This document shows, piece after piece, positions 33,187 to 42,297 of a stretch of DNA of 64,000 nt. A model generated the notes under the pieces. It saw nothing but the letters and a program-made list of their open reading frames with translations. It made no database searches and was not told the origin of the DNA. The stretch is from Paenibacillus antri (GTDB lineage: Bacteria; Bacillota; Bacilli; Paenibacillales; YIM-B00363). Where the stretch lies: NCBI RefSeq assembly GCF_005765165.1, contig NZ_VCIW01000012.1, positions 1 to 64,000 on the forward strand, read 5' to 3'. Positions within the stretch are counted from its first letter, which is position 1. Each line of letters opens with the position of its first letter. The position numbers and the translations under genes are program-made.

Positions 33187-34133
33187 GCCTTCGGCCGCCG
33201 CGCGATCGTTTCGGCTACGCCGCGTTCGAAGTCCCAATCGAACGACATGCCGATTCCTTTGATTTTCGCGTTGTCGATATCGAAATGTTTAATATCGCCG
33301 GGCTTCCAGTCGGCATACGCGATCGGAAGATCTTCTCTTCGCAATTGGCGCAGGACGAGCTCCGCCAGCTCTTGGATCGTAATTTTCAAGCCCGATGCGC
33401 AGTTGTATATTTCCCCGTCGGACTGCGGATGGCTCGCCGCAAGCAAATTCGCTTTGACCACGTCCCTTACGTACGTGAACGATCTGACCTGACTGCCGTC
33501 GCCGTATACGATGGGGGATTGGTTGTTCAGCACCCTTCGAATGAAGATCGAGACGACGCCGCCGAAGTCGTTATCTTCCTGCCTCGGGCCGTATACGTGG
33601 AAGTAGCGGAGAATCGATATGTTCATGCCGTATAGGCGCCGAAACACTTGGCAGTACTTCTCGGCGGCTAGCTTACTGGTCCCGTAGAACGACACCGGCT
33701 CGGTCGGATGTTTTTCGTCCTCGGGGACGTATACGGGCTCCCCATACACCGACCCGGTCGAAGCATGGACGATCTTCTTCACCCCATGCAAGCGCGAAGC
33801 CTCCAGCACGTTGAACGTCCCCTCCGCGTTCGTCTTTAAATCCAATCGGGGATTCTTCATGCACACGGTGTTCTTGGATACGGCTTCGTGGAATACGACC
33901 TCGACGCCTTGAAACCAATCGACGATCCCTTCGAAATCCGTTACGTCGGCTTTCGCGACCGTGAGAAGCGGATGGTCCTTCACGCCGCGGAGATTCTCCC
34001 ATTTCCCTCCCGAGAAATTGTCGAGACAGACGACCTTTACATTCATCTCCAACAGTTGTTCCACCAGATGGCTGCCGATGAACCCGGCTCCTCCGGTAAC
34101 GAGCGCCGTCTTATAGGGGAAACGTTCGATCAA
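33183..34133 (-). CDS. NAD-dependent nucleotide-sugar epimerase/dehydratase
   Basis: A 316-residue extended SDR like UDP-glucose 4-epimerase: TGGAGFIGSHLVEQL at residues 13-27 for NAD, and the catalytic pair FYGTSKLAAEKY (Tyr-x-x-x-Lys, about 149-153) with Ser near HASTGSVYGE. TTG 34133 follows AAAGGAG by nine bases. First gene of the leftward unit; it probably makes the activated sugar used by the transferases next to it. Substrate undetermined. Confidence 0.9.
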   Translation of the reverse strand: MIERFPYKTALVTGGAGFIGSHLVEQLLEMNVKVVCLDNFSGGKWENLRGVKDHPLLTVAKADVTDFEGIVDWFQGVEVVFHEAVSKNTVCMKNPRLDLKTNAEGTFNVLEASRLHGVKKIVHASTGSVYGEPVYVPEDEKHPTEPVSFYGTSKLAAEKYCQVFRRLYGMNISILRYFHVYGPRQEDNDFGGVVSIFIRRVLNNQSPIVYGDGSQVRSFTYVRDVVKANLLAASHPQSDGEIYNCASGLKITIQELAELVLRQLRREDLPIAYADWKPGDIKHFDIDNAKIKGIGMSFDWDFERGVAETIARRPKA

Positions 34134-34355
34134 CTGTAAACACTCCTTTGCCCCTGATCTGATTTTTACTATTGGTATTCAACGAGGAAGGCGGGAGATA
34201 TAGTCTTTTACTCATTTCATGGAAAATAGGCCGGGTTTCAAAGATTGCTATAAGCGTCTAATTTATAGGGTTCGGTATATACAACCATGGCTTCCATAGT
34301 TTTGCTTACATAGACTATTCCAGTCTGCCGGACAAGAGAATGCGAGGTGATGCCC
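34134..34355. other. Divergent intergenic region of the glycan cluster
   Basis: A 222-bp A+T-richer stretch between two divergent glycan units must carry both promoters. A CATAGACTA string near 34310 resembles a late-sporulation -10 but has no -35 at the right distance. No convincing sigma-A promoter or operator is visible. Confidence 0.4.
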
Positions 34356-35306
34356 ATGAGAGAGAGGATCGATCGCTGCGCGGCTATGGCGAAGGCGAGC
34401 GGGAAACTATCGCTTGCGATCGTCGGTTCGACCGCGAATCGGAACAATCCGCCGTTCGTGATCGGACCTATGAAAGAGTCGGATCGGTTCGTAGGCAGCA
34501 GTTTTATAACGAGAGACCTTGAGATTTTCAAAGAGATTTGCGCGTATGCGGACGGGAAAGTCGACTACCTCTTCGTAGACATAGAAGCGAAGACGGATCC
34601 GCCGTTCGACTTTCTGGCGGAAGCGAAGGCTTGCGTGAAGGCGAGCAAGGTGAAAACGTATAAAGGCAACGATATCACGGCCCATGCCTGCGATCTCTTG
34701 ATCAGCGAACTCGTCGGCGATCTCGCGGGGAAGAAAGTCGCGATTATCGGCGCGGGAAATATAGGCTCCAAGGTAGCCGTCAAACTCGTCGAACGAGGGG
34801 CGGACGTTTATATCAACCGCAGGGATCGGAACGGCGAACTGCTGGCATCCGCGATCAACGCGATGAAAACTCGCTATACGTCCGGAACGGTGTACAACGC
34901 ATCCGATCCGGCCGAGGCGGCTCGCCAAGCCGACGTACTGATCGGGTTTACCCAAGGGATTCCGGCGATTACGGGGGCGATGATTTCCGCGCTCAACTCG
35001 AACGCGTTGATCGTAGACGGCGGCGTCGGAACGCTGACGGAAGGCGCGATCGCGGCGGCCAAGTCCGCGGGGTTGAGCCTCTTCCGATTGGACGTGAGAA
35101 TCGCGCTGCCCTTCGTCATCGACAGCATCCTCTCGACGGAACGATTCTTGACGACCGTCGCGGGGACGTTCGCCGCCGACGGGAAGACGTACGTCGCAGG
35201 CGGCATAATCGGAAGCCGCGGCGATATCGTCGTCGAAACGATCGCCGACCTTGGGACGATCGTCGGCATCGCCGACGGGAAGGGCGGAATTCTTAAATAT
35301 CGTTAG
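34356..35306 (+). CDS. Rossmann-fold dehydrogenase of shikimate/GluTR-like type
   Basis: A 316-residue protein with a central NAD(P) motif KVAIIGAGNIGSKVAVKLVE at about residues 128-147 and a following INRRDR phosphate-contact loop, as in shikimate dehydrogenase and glutamyl-tRNA reductase domains. The N terminus (LAIVGSTANRNNPPFVIGPM) is a separate alpha/beta domain. It carries no clear catalytic residue of either named enzyme, so the reaction is unknown. ATG 34356 with GAGGTGA five bases upstream is preferred over starts at 34347-34350. First gene of the rightward seven-gene glycan operon. Confidence 0.75.
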   Translation: MRERIDRCAAMAKASGKLSLAIVGSTANRNNPPFVIGPMKESDRFVGSSFITRDLEIFKEICAYADGKVDYLFVDIEAKTDPPFDFLAEAKACVKASKVKTYKGNDITAHACDLLISELVGDLAGKKVAIIGAGNIGSKVAVKLVERGADVYINRRDRNGELLASAINAMKTRYTSGTVYNASDPAEAARQADVLIGFTQGIPAITGAMISALNSNALIVDGGVGTLTEGAIAAAKSAGLSLFRLDVRIALPFVIDSILSTERFLTTVAGTFAADGKTYVAGGIIGSRGDIVVETIADLGTIVGIADGKGGILKYR

Positions 35307-35319
35307 GAGTGGTTATAGG

Positions 35320-36288
35320 ATGACGGAACGGATTCAGGGAGAACGAGTGTTTATAACCGGCGGCGCGGGGTTTATCGGGTCGACGTTGATCGGCCGGCTC
35401 ATCGAACGAAATAAGGTCGTCGTATACGATAACTTCTCGCGGGACGCGATTCGGGGGAAGCCGTACGCGAACCATCCCAACCTAACCGTCGTGCAGGGCG
35501 ACATTCTCAATGCGGAGCTGCTCGCCAGGTCGATGCGGGAGCAGGATTCGACGTACGTGATTCATGCGGCGGCGATCGCGGGGATCGCCTCGGTGCTCAA
35601 GAGTCCGGTGACGACGATGAAAGTGAATATGGTCGGCTCGTGCCATGTGCTCGAGGCCGCCGCCGCGCTTCGCGACTGCAAGCGGGTCGTGTGCTTCAGC
35701 ACGAGCGAGGTGTTCGGTCAGATGGCGTTCCGATCGGACGAGACGAGTCCGGCGGTCATGGGAGCGGTAGGGGAAGCGAGATGGACGTACGCCGTCAGCA
35801 AATTGTCCGTCGAGCATCTGGCCTATGCGTTCTACAAGGAAACGGGGCTTCCGACGGTGACCGTCCGGCCCTTCAACGTATACGGCCCCGGGCAGGTAGG
35901 GGAAGGGGCTATCCGCGCCTTCGTTCTGCGAGCGCTGCAAGATCGTACGCTGCAAATCCATGGCGACGGAACGCAGATTCGGGCCTGGTGTTATATCGAC
36001 GATATGGTGGAGGGCATTCTGTGCGCGATGACCCAAGAAGGAGCGATCGGCCAATCGTTCAATATCGGCAACCAACGGACGGTCATGACGATCTACGGTC
36101 TGGCGAACACGATCATCCGAGTGCTGCACTCTAATTCGAAGATCGAATTCGTCGAAGCGGATTCGGCGGATATCGAGCTGAGAATCCCCAATGTGGAAAA
36201 GGCTAGGGCCGTTCTTGGGTTCGAGGCGAAGGTCGGCTTGGAGGAAGGCATTCTAAGAACCGCCGAATTTTTTCGCGGGAACACGTAA
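35320..36288 (+). CDS. NAD-dependent epimerase/dehydratase, second copy
   Basis: A 322-residue extended SDR with TGGAGFIGSTLIGRL at residues 13-27 and a Tyr-x-x-x-Lys pair in TYAVSKLSVEHL. It resembles GDP- or UDP-sugar 4,6-dehydratase/epimerases rather than the copy at 33.2 kb. Start 35320 has GGAGTGG upstream; an earlier in-frame start at 35251 overlaps the preceding gene. 13 bp separate it from that gene and 15 bp from the next transferase. Confidence 0.88.
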   Translation: MTERIQGERVFITGGAGFIGSTLIGRLIERNKVVVYDNFSRDAIRGKPYANHPNLTVVQGDILNAELLARSMREQDSTYVIHAAAIAGIASVLKSPVTTMKVNMVGSCHVLEAAAALRDCKRVVCFSTSEVFGQMAFRSDETSPAVMGAVGEARWTYAVSKLSVEHLAYAFYKETGLPTVTVRPFNVYGPGQVGEGAIRAFVLRALQDRTLQIHGDGTQIRAWCYIDDMVEGILCAMTQEGAIGQSFNIGNQRTVMTIYGLANTIIRVLHSNSKIEFVEADSADIELRIPNVEKARAVLGFEAKVGLEEGILRTAEFFRGNT

Positions 36289-36303
36289 GGGGGCTGGTTA
36301 CGC

Positions 36304-37308
36304 GTGAAGGTGCTGCTTTCCCCTCACGGGATCGGAATCGGAACGCTGGCTCAGGCGCTTCGCGAGCAGGGCATGGACGCGACGGCCTGCAGCTTCAGCA
36401 ACGATATTTACGCTTACTTGTCGGATATTTGTTTGAAATTGAACGAACATCCTTATCGGGAGAGAGAAGCGATTCGGAGAGCGTTCTTCGACGAAGCGAA
36501 GAGGACATACGACATTTTCCACTTTCACTTCGGGGAGACGTTGTTTCAAGACAAGAGCGATCTAAAGATTCTTAAGGGTTTAGGGAAAAAGATGGTCGTC
36601 CACCACAACGGGTCCGACGCGCGTCTGTTGTCCGTCGCCCGAAGCTTCGACAACCCGCATGTCGTCGTGAAAGAGACGTGGCCGGAAGAACGGATCCATG
36701 CCAATCTAAAGCTTCTATCGACCTACATCGACCATGCGATCGTCAACGACCACGAATTAGTGCCATACGTGAAGCCTTACTACAAGCACGTTCATGTCGT
36801 TCCGTACGCGATCGACGCGCGGCGAATATCGCCGGTCTACCCTTCCCCGGCCGCGGAGCCGTTGGTCGTTCACGCTCCGTCCCATCGGGAGATTAAGGGG
36901 ACGGAGTTCGTCATCGCTGCAGTGGACCGATTGAAGCGGGAAGGCGTTCGATTCCGGTTTAAGCTGCTGGAAAATATACCGCATCATGAAGTCATGGAAT
37001 GGTACCGGCAATGTACGATCGCAATCGACCAGCTTCGGATCGGCACGTACGCCAACTTAAGCATGGAAGTCATGGCCATGGGCAAACCCGTCATCTGTTA
37101 TATTCGCGACGACCTGCGCCCTACGTTCCCGCCCTCGCTGCCGATCGTCAGCGCGAATCCGGATACGGTCTACCAGGTTCTCAAGGACTTGCTGCAGCGG
37201 CCTTCTGATTGGAGAGCTTTGGGCATGCAGGGGCGGCGGTACGTCGAGGACGCGCATAACTACCGGAAGGTCGCGGAGATGCTGCTCCGCATTTACCGAC
37301 AGCTGTAG
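36304..37308 (+). CDS. Glycosyltransferase, GT4-like, paralogue 3
   Basis: A 334-residue paralogue (LSPHGIGIGTLAQALREQGM, FHFHFGETLFQDKSDLKIL, HAPSHREIKGTEFVI, EVMAMGKPVICYIRDDL). GTG 36304 with AAGGGGG nine bases upstream. It begins the run of three rightward transferases. The N-terminal His and Gly-rich loop is typical of GT-B enzymes; donor and acceptor are unknown. Confidence 0.88.
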   Translation: MKVLLSPHGIGIGTLAQALREQGMDATACSFSNDIYAYLSDICLKLNEHPYREREAIRRAFFDEAKRTYDIFHFHFGETLFQDKSDLKILKGLGKKMVVHHNGSDARLLSVARSFDNPHVVVKETWPEERIHANLKLLSTYIDHAIVNDHELVPYVKPYYKHVHVVPYAIDARRISPVYPSPAAEPLVVHAPSHREIKGTEFVIAAVDRLKREGVRFRFKLLENIPHHEVMEWYRQCTIAIDQLRIGTYANLSMEVMAMGKPVICYIRDDLRPTFPPSLPIVSANPDTVYQVLKDLLQRPSDWRALGMQGRRYVEDAHNYRKVAEMLLRIYRQL

Positions 37309-37353
37309 CGGTCGGAACGATGAAATCGAATGAAAGGAGGGACGGCCGAACCT

Positions 37354-38448
37354 ATGAATTTGATCACGAGGCAAGCGATTCTCAGAAAATACGTACGGAT
37401 GCAGCCGATCGAACGGACGTCGCCGCCGTCGAACGCCATCAAGGACAAAGTGTTGATCTCTCCCCACGGCATCGGGATCGGCACCTTGGCGCGCGCGCTG
37501 CGGGCGGGCGGCGTTCACGCGGCCGCCTGCAGCTTATACCAGGATCAGTACTCTTACCTCTCCGATATTTGTTTGAACCTGAATCAGCATCCGATGGTGC
37601 TAAGAAAAGCGATTCGGGACGCCTTCTTGGAGGAGGCGTTAGAGACGTACGACATCTTCCATTTCCGGTTCGGCGCCACCTTCACCGGAGACAAGAGAGA
37701 TTTGAAGACGATGGCGGCGCGCGGGAAGAAGCTGGTCGTCCACCATTGCGGCGACGAAGCGAGAATTCTCTCGGTCGCCCGAAGCTTTAACAATCCCTAT
37801 GTCCAGAGCCGGGAGGCTTGGCCGGAAGAGCGAATCCGCGCGAACATGAAGCTGCTGACGGCTTGCGTCGACCACGTCATTATTAACGATCACGAATTGC
37901 TGCCGCACGTGGAGTCCTATTACAAACGCGTTCACATCGTTCCTTACGCCATCGACGCGAAGCAGTTCAAGCCCGAGTACCCGTCCCCGAACGCGACGCC
38001 TCTCGTCGTTCATGCGCCGTCGCACCGTAGGGTGAAGGGAACGGATTTCGTCTTGAACGCCGTGGAGCGGCTGCAGAAGGAAGGACATAAGTTCCAATTT
38101 CAATTGGTGGAAAAGATGCCGCACGAACAGGCGAAGCAGCTGTACCAGAAGGCGACGATCGTCATCGACCAGCTGACGGTCGGGACGTACGCGAATTTAA
38201 GCATGGAGGCGATGGCGATGGGGAAGCCCGTGATCTGTCATATCCGGGAAGACCTTCGCGATTCGTTCCCGCCCGGGCTTCCGATCGTCGGCGCGAATCC
38301 CGACACGATCTACGAGGTATTGCGGGATGTATTGCGACGGCCGGACGAGTGGGGACGTCTGGGGGCAGCCGGGCGTCGCTACGTCGAACAGAACCATAAC
38401 TACGAGAAGGTCGCTCGCATGCTGATCGATGTCTACAAACAGTTGTAA
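37354..38448 (+). CDS. Glycosyltransferase, GT4-like, paralogue 4
   Basis: A 364-residue paralogue with an N-terminal extension of about 30 residues (LITRQAILRKYVRMQPIERT) not seen in the others. The core motifs are kept (ISPHGIGIGTLARALRAGGV, FHFRFGATFTGDKRDLKTM, EAMAMGKPVICHIREDL), but FHFHFGET becomes FHFRFGAT, so one His of the core motif is changed. ATG 37354 follows AAAGGAGGG by about 12 bases; ATG 37330 has no ribosome site. Confidence 0.85.
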   Translation: MNLITRQAILRKYVRMQPIERTSPPSNAIKDKVLISPHGIGIGTLARALRAGGVHAAACSLYQDQYSYLSDICLNLNQHPMVLRKAIRDAFLEEALETYDIFHFRFGATFTGDKRDLKTMAARGKKLVVHHCGDEARILSVARSFNNPYVQSREAWPEERIRANMKLLTACVDHVIINDHELLPHVESYYKRVHIVPYAIDAKQFKPEYPSPNATPLVVHAPSHRRVKGTDFVLNAVERLQKEGHKFQFQLVEKMPHEQAKQLYQKATIVIDQLTVGTYANLSMEAMAMGKPVICHIREDLRDSFPPGLPIVGANPDTIYEVLRDVLRRPDEWGRLGAAGRRYVEQNHNYEKVARMLIDVYKQL

Positions 38449-38469
38449 CGATGCAGAGGTGAGCGCGCG

Positions 38470-39474
38470 GTGAAGGTGCTGCACTTGCCTTACGGAGGAC
38501 AGATGGTGACGCTCTGCGCCGCCTTGCGGGACATCGGCGTGGATGCGACGGCGTGCCACTTCGAGCGGTCGAATTTCCGGTTCCAGGCAGATCTATGCCT
38601 TCATCTGCAGGACGTTCCGCCCTCCGGAAGGGAGGCCGTCCGACGGGAGTTTTTCCGCCGGGCGGCGGCGGAGTTCGACGTGTTTCATTTTCACTGCGGC
38701 CTAACGTTCTTCCCGGATCACGGCGACCTGGAGCTGCTGAAGGCGCTGGGGAAGAAGGTGGTGATGCAGCATCGCGGGTCGGACGTTCGGCGGCTCTCGA
38801 TCGCCCGCGCCCTCGGCAATCCCTACGTGGAGGTGAAGACGCGCGACGAGCGTCGAATCGAAGCCGACCTGCGAAAGCTGTCCGCATGGATCGACCATGC
38901 GATCGTAGCGGATTACGAGCTGCTGCCGTACGTGCAAGATTTCTATAAAGAGGTCCATGTGATCCGTCAAGCGATTCGCTTAGAACGGTTCAAGCCGCGC
39001 TATCCTTCGATCGACGTCGAAGCGCCGCTCGTCGTGCACGCGCCGTCCCACCCGATCGTCAAGGGGACCATGTACGTCAGCAACGCCATGTGGCGCCTGG
39101 AACGCGGAGGGGTTCCCGTCCGGTATCGACTGCTGAAGAGAGTCCCGCACGAAGAGGCGATTCGCCTCTACGGGGAAGCGGATATCGTCGTCGATCAGCT
39201 GCGCATCGGCTCCTACGGCATTCTCAGCTTGGAGGGTATGGCTTTGGGCAAACCCGTCGTCTGTTACATCCGCGACGGGCTGGCCGAGACGTATCCGGAG
39301 GGACTGCCGATCGCGAACGCCGATCCGGAGACCGTCTACGACGTCTTGCGGGAGTTGATCGCAAGCCCGAAGCGGCGGCTCGAGCTAGGGCGGCAGGGCC
39401 GGGCTTATATCGAGAAGCATCATGATTCGCTCCGGATCGCGCGGCGGCTCGAGGCGCTGTACCGGCGGCTGTGA
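38470..39474 (+). CDS. Glycosyltransferase, GT4-like, paralogue 5
   Basis: A 334-residue paralogue, the most diverged of the five: LPYGGQMVTLCAALRDIGVD at the start, FHFHCGLTFFPDHGDLELL in place of the FHFHFGET motif, and EGMALGKPVVCYIRDGL in the donor site. GTG 38470 follows GAGGTGAG by about seven bases. The changed central loop suggests a different donor or acceptor. 31 bp separate it from the Gfo/Idh gene. Confidence 0.86.
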   Translation: MKVLHLPYGGQMVTLCAALRDIGVDATACHFERSNFRFQADLCLHLQDVPPSGREAVRREFFRRAAAEFDVFHFHCGLTFFPDHGDLELLKALGKKVVMQHRGSDVRRLSIARALGNPYVEVKTRDERRIEADLRKLSAWIDHAIVADYELLPYVQDFYKEVHVIRQAIRLERFKPRYPSIDVEAPLVVHAPSHPIVKGTMYVSNAMWRLERGGVPVRYRLLKRVPHEEAIRLYGEADIVVDQLRIGSYGILSLEGMALGKPVVCYIRDGLAETYPEGLPIANADPETVYDVLRELIASPKRRLELGRQGRAYIEKHHDSLRIARRLEALYRRL

Positions 39475-39505
39475 CGACGGAGCGGAAGGAGAGGAGAGGA
39501 ACATC

Positions 39506-40420
39506 TTGAGAGTAGGGGTGATCGGAACGGGTGCCATGGGAAGAAACCATGCCCGAGTGTATGCCTCGTTAGCGGAGCGCTGCCGGTTCGTCGGCGTGTA
39601 CGACATGGACGCGGAGCGCGCCGCCGCCGTCGCGGCGCAATTCGGAGGCGCGGCGTTCCGCACGCTGCCGGAGCTGCTTGCGCAGGTCGACGCCGTATCG
39701 GTCGCCGTTCCGACGCCGGCGCATTACCGGGTCGGCATGGCGTGCGTCCGTCGGAACGTCCACGTCTTAATGGAGAAGCCGATTACGGAAACCGTCGGGC
39801 AGGCGAAGGCGTTGATCGAGTTGGCCCGAACGAACGGCGTCGTGCTCCAGACGGGACATATCGAATTGTTCAATCCGACGGTGCAAGCGTTGCGGGAGCT
39901 GCTGGCGGACGAAGAGATCGTCGGCATGGAGCTCCAGCGTCTGCGTCCGCTCGAGCCGCGCATGGCCCGTTCGGACGTCGTGAGCGACGCGATGATTCAC
40001 GACATCTACATCGTGCATCATCTGCTGGGGAAGCGGATTCGTCATCTGTACGCGGCGGGCCGCCGGGAGGACCGGTATACCCAGCATGCGTCCGCGCTGC
40101 TCCGGCTGGAAGACGGCGCGGTCGTTCAGATGACGGCCAGCTATCTTACCGACGAGAAGGTACGGACGATTCGGGTCGTGACGAAGCGGTCGGTCATCGC
40201 GGCCGATCTATTGACGCAGCGAATCCGGTCGTCGTCCTTGAGCGAACCCGGCGAAACCCGATGGATCGACGTGCCGGACGGCGAGCCGCTGCGGTTGGAG
40301 CTGCTTCATTTCCTCGAAGCGGTCGACCGTCGTCGATCTCCGGACGTGACCGGGGAAGACGGGCTCGACGCGCTCGCCTTGGCCAACCGGATCATTCGGA
40401 AAGTGTCGGTTTCTTCTTAA
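39506..40420 (+). CDS. Gfo/Idh/MocA dehydrogenase, UDP-sugar type
   Basis: A 304-residue NAD-dependent dehydrogenase: VGVIGTGAMGRNHARVY at residues 3-19, EKPITET at about 94 and a C-terminal sheet domain with MIHDIYIVHHLLG. This compact form, next to a UDP-sugar dehydrogenase and with an aminotransferase and acyltransferase in the cluster, fits the WbpB-like 3-dehydrogenase of amino-sugar routes. TTG 39506 follows GGAGAGG; an earlier in-frame start at 39422 overlaps the transferase gene. Confidence 0.88.
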   Translation: MRVGVIGTGAMGRNHARVYASLAERCRFVGVYDMDAERAAAVAAQFGGAAFRTLPELLAQVDAVSVAVPTPAHYRVGMACVRRNVHVLMEKPITETVGQAKALIELARTNGVVLQTGHIELFNPTVQALRELLADEEIVGMELQRLRPLEPRMARSDVVSDAMIHDIYIVHHLLGKRIRHLYAAGRREDRYTQHASALLRLEDGAVVQMTASYLTDEKVRTIRVVTKRSVIAADLLTQRIRSSSLSEPGETRWIDVPDGEPLRLELLHFLEAVDRRRSPDVTGEDGLDALALANRIIRKVSVSS

Positions 40421-40446
40421 AAGAGAGTATAGGAGGAGGAGGCGTT

Positions 40447-41718
40447 ATGATGCGATTTCGCGCCGCGGGCGTGATCGGCCTTGGATATGTGGGACTGCCG
40501 CTTTCGAAACTGTTGGTGGAACACGGTATGCGCGTGACGGGCGTCGATGTGGATCCGGCGAAAATTCGAAGCTTGCAGGACGGCATCAGCTATATTTCCG
40601 ACTTGAGCGACGCCGAGGTGCAGTCGTTGACGACGGGGGGACGCTTCGAGGCGGCGAGCGATTACGGCGGGTTGACGGCGGTCGAAGCCATCCTGATCTG
40701 CGTGCCGACGCCGATCCGCGAGGACGGGACGCCCGATCTGAAGTACGTGGAGCTCGCCGGCCGGCACATCGCGTCGCTGCCGCTCGCCGGCCAGCTGGTC
40801 GTGTTGGAAAGCTCCACGTACCCCGGGACGACGGAGGAGGTGCTGCTTCCGATTCTCGAAAGTCAAGGGAAGAAGCTCGGTAAGGACTTTTATCTCGCGT
40901 ATTCGCCGGAGCGGATCAATCCGGGAGATCGAAGCTTCGGCCTCAGCGAGATGCCGAAGATCGTGAGCGGGGTGACCGAGGACTGCCTTCGGATGGCTAA
41001 AGCGTTGTATTCCCCGGTGTACCGGAAGGTGATTCCCGTCTCTTCTCCGCGCGCGGCGGAGATGGCGAAGGTGCTCGAGAACAGTCAACGATTCGTCAAT
41101 ATTTCCTTCGTGAACGAGGTCGCGAAATGCTGCGAGAAGATGGGGATCGACATTTGGGAAGTACTCGAAGCGGTGAACAGCAAACCCTACGGGAATTTGC
41201 CCTTCGCGCCGGGACCGGGGGTCGGCGGCCATTGCATTCCGGTCGACCCCTTGTATTTGCAGTGGAAGGCGGACGAAATCGGGGTCGACCTGGCGTTCAT
41301 TCGCGCGGCGAAAGCGGTGAACGATTCGATGCCCGGTTATATCGCGGATCGGGTCGAGCGCTTGCTCCCGGACGCCCGGCTCGAGGGGAAATCCTTGCTC
41401 TTGATCGGTGTCGCTTATAAGAAGGACGTGAACGACCTGCGGGAGTCCAGCCCCCTTCGCGTCATGGAGATTCTGGCCGAGCGCGGGGCGCACGTGTCGT
41501 ATCACGACCCGCTGGTTCCTTCCGTCTCGGTCGGCGGACGGCGATACGACAGCGTCGAGCTTACTCCGGACGCGCTGCGATCCGCGGATTGCGCGGTACT
41601 GCTGATGGACCACTCGAACCTTCCGATCGCATCGATCGTGGCCCACGCGCGGCTCGTCTTCGACACGCGGCGCGCGACCGGCGCCCTCGGCCCCGCGGAT
41701 CACGTGAAGTATTTATAA
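40447..41718 (+). CDS. UDP-glucose/GDP-mannose-type nucleotide-sugar dehydrogenase
   Basis: A 423-residue four-electron dehydrogenase that makes nucleotide-sugar uronic acids. NAD motif VIGLGYVGLPLSKLL at residues 9-23, catalytic Cys in GPGVGGHCIPVDPLY, substrate Lys in NSKPYGNLPF and the structural ENSQRFVNISFVNEV helix are all present. WbpA/CapL/UglD-like in style. Two adjacent ATGs, 40447 and 40450, follow GGAGGAGG. The substrate is probably UDP-GlcNAc or UDP-glucose. Last gene of the rightward unit; a strong hairpin follows. Confidence 0.92.
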   Translation: MMRFRAAGVIGLGYVGLPLSKLLVEHGMRVTGVDVDPAKIRSLQDGISYISDLSDAEVQSLTTGGRFEAASDYGGLTAVEAILICVPTPIREDGTPDLKYVELAGRHIASLPLAGQLVVLESSTYPGTTEEVLLPILESQGKKLGKDFYLAYSPERINPGDRSFGLSEMPKIVSGVTEDCLRMAKALYSPVYRKVIPVSSPRAAEMAKVLENSQRFVNISFVNEVAKCCEKMGIDIWEVLEAVNSKPYGNLPFAPGPGVGGHCIPVDPLYLQWKADEIGVDLAFIRAAKAVNDSMPGYIADRVERLLPDARLEGKSLLLIGVAYKKDVNDLRESSPLRVMEILAERGAHVSYHDPLVPSVSVGGRRYDSVELTPDALRSADCAVLLMDHSNLPIASIVAHARLVFDTRRATGALGPADHVKYL

Positions 41719-41726
41719 TAAAATCA

Positions 41727-41768
41727 AAGGCGAGAGCCCTGACGACAGGTTGTCAGGGCTCTCGCCTT
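41727..41768 (-). terminator. Perfect 17-bp terminator hairpin
   Basis: AAGGCGAGAGCCCTGAC and GTCAGGGCTCTCGCCTT around GACAGGTT. A T-rich tract follows on the minus strand (TTGATTTTATTATAA), so it mainly ends leftward transcription, but it also lies just past the rightward glycan operon. Confidence 0.85.
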
Positions 41769-41805
41769 ATCTTGAGGTAACCGCGGATGGAGCGGCCGGG
41801 CAGGT

Positions 41806-42297
41806 TTACATCGGAAGCGGCGTAGGCGTCGGAGCCGGATAGCCGGCATCGGCGTACTTCGCGTCGATCGTCTCGCGAATCTCCTTCAAGGAGAGGCCTT
41901 CCTTCTTCAGGACGGCCGCTTCCACGGCGATCTCGATGCAGACGGCGCAGCGCGTGCCGTGGTCGTCCCAGACGACGGCGCCGTCTTCTTTCGCCTCGGC
42001 GACGAAGCAGTTCAAGTTGCTGCGATGCCCGGCGCTCTCGCCGCAGCCGCAGTAGCAAGGGATCGACGCAAGCACGTCGATGCTGTGACCGGCGATCAGA
42101 TACGCGTTCCGAATCGCCTGCGGTTGTTCGTCCAAGAAAGAAGGGAGCGTCTCGAAGGACGCGGTCGCTTCCTGTAAGTCTCCGTTGGCGGCATGACGGG
42201 AGTCGTGCGCATGCTCGTCCGATGCCGCGCCGCCCGAGCAGCCGGCGATCGCCAGCGATGCCAAGATCGGCAGCGCGGCGGCTTTCTTCCAATTCAT
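41806..42297 (-). CDS. PCYCGC-motif lipoprotein
   Basis: A 163-residue lipoprotein: signal peptide MNWKKAAALPILASLAIAGC with lipidated Cys20, then a His-rich stretch (DEHAHDSRHAANG) and the hallmark PCYCGCGESAGHRSN near residue 80. A second CAVC pair is near 117. The Cys/His set suggests that it binds heavy metal or haem-like ligands outside the membrane. The gene overlaps the stop of the cation-diffusion transporter gene, so both are in one operon, which supports a metal-related role. Confidence 0.88.
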   Translation of the reverse strand: MNWKKAAALPILASLAIAGCSGGAASDEHAHDSRHAANGDLQEATASFETLPSFLDEQPQAIRNAYLIAGHSIDVLASIPCYCGCGESAGHRSNLNCFVAEAKEDGAVVWDDHGTRCAVCIEIAVEAAVLKKEGLSLKEIRETIDAKYADAGYPAPTPTPLPM

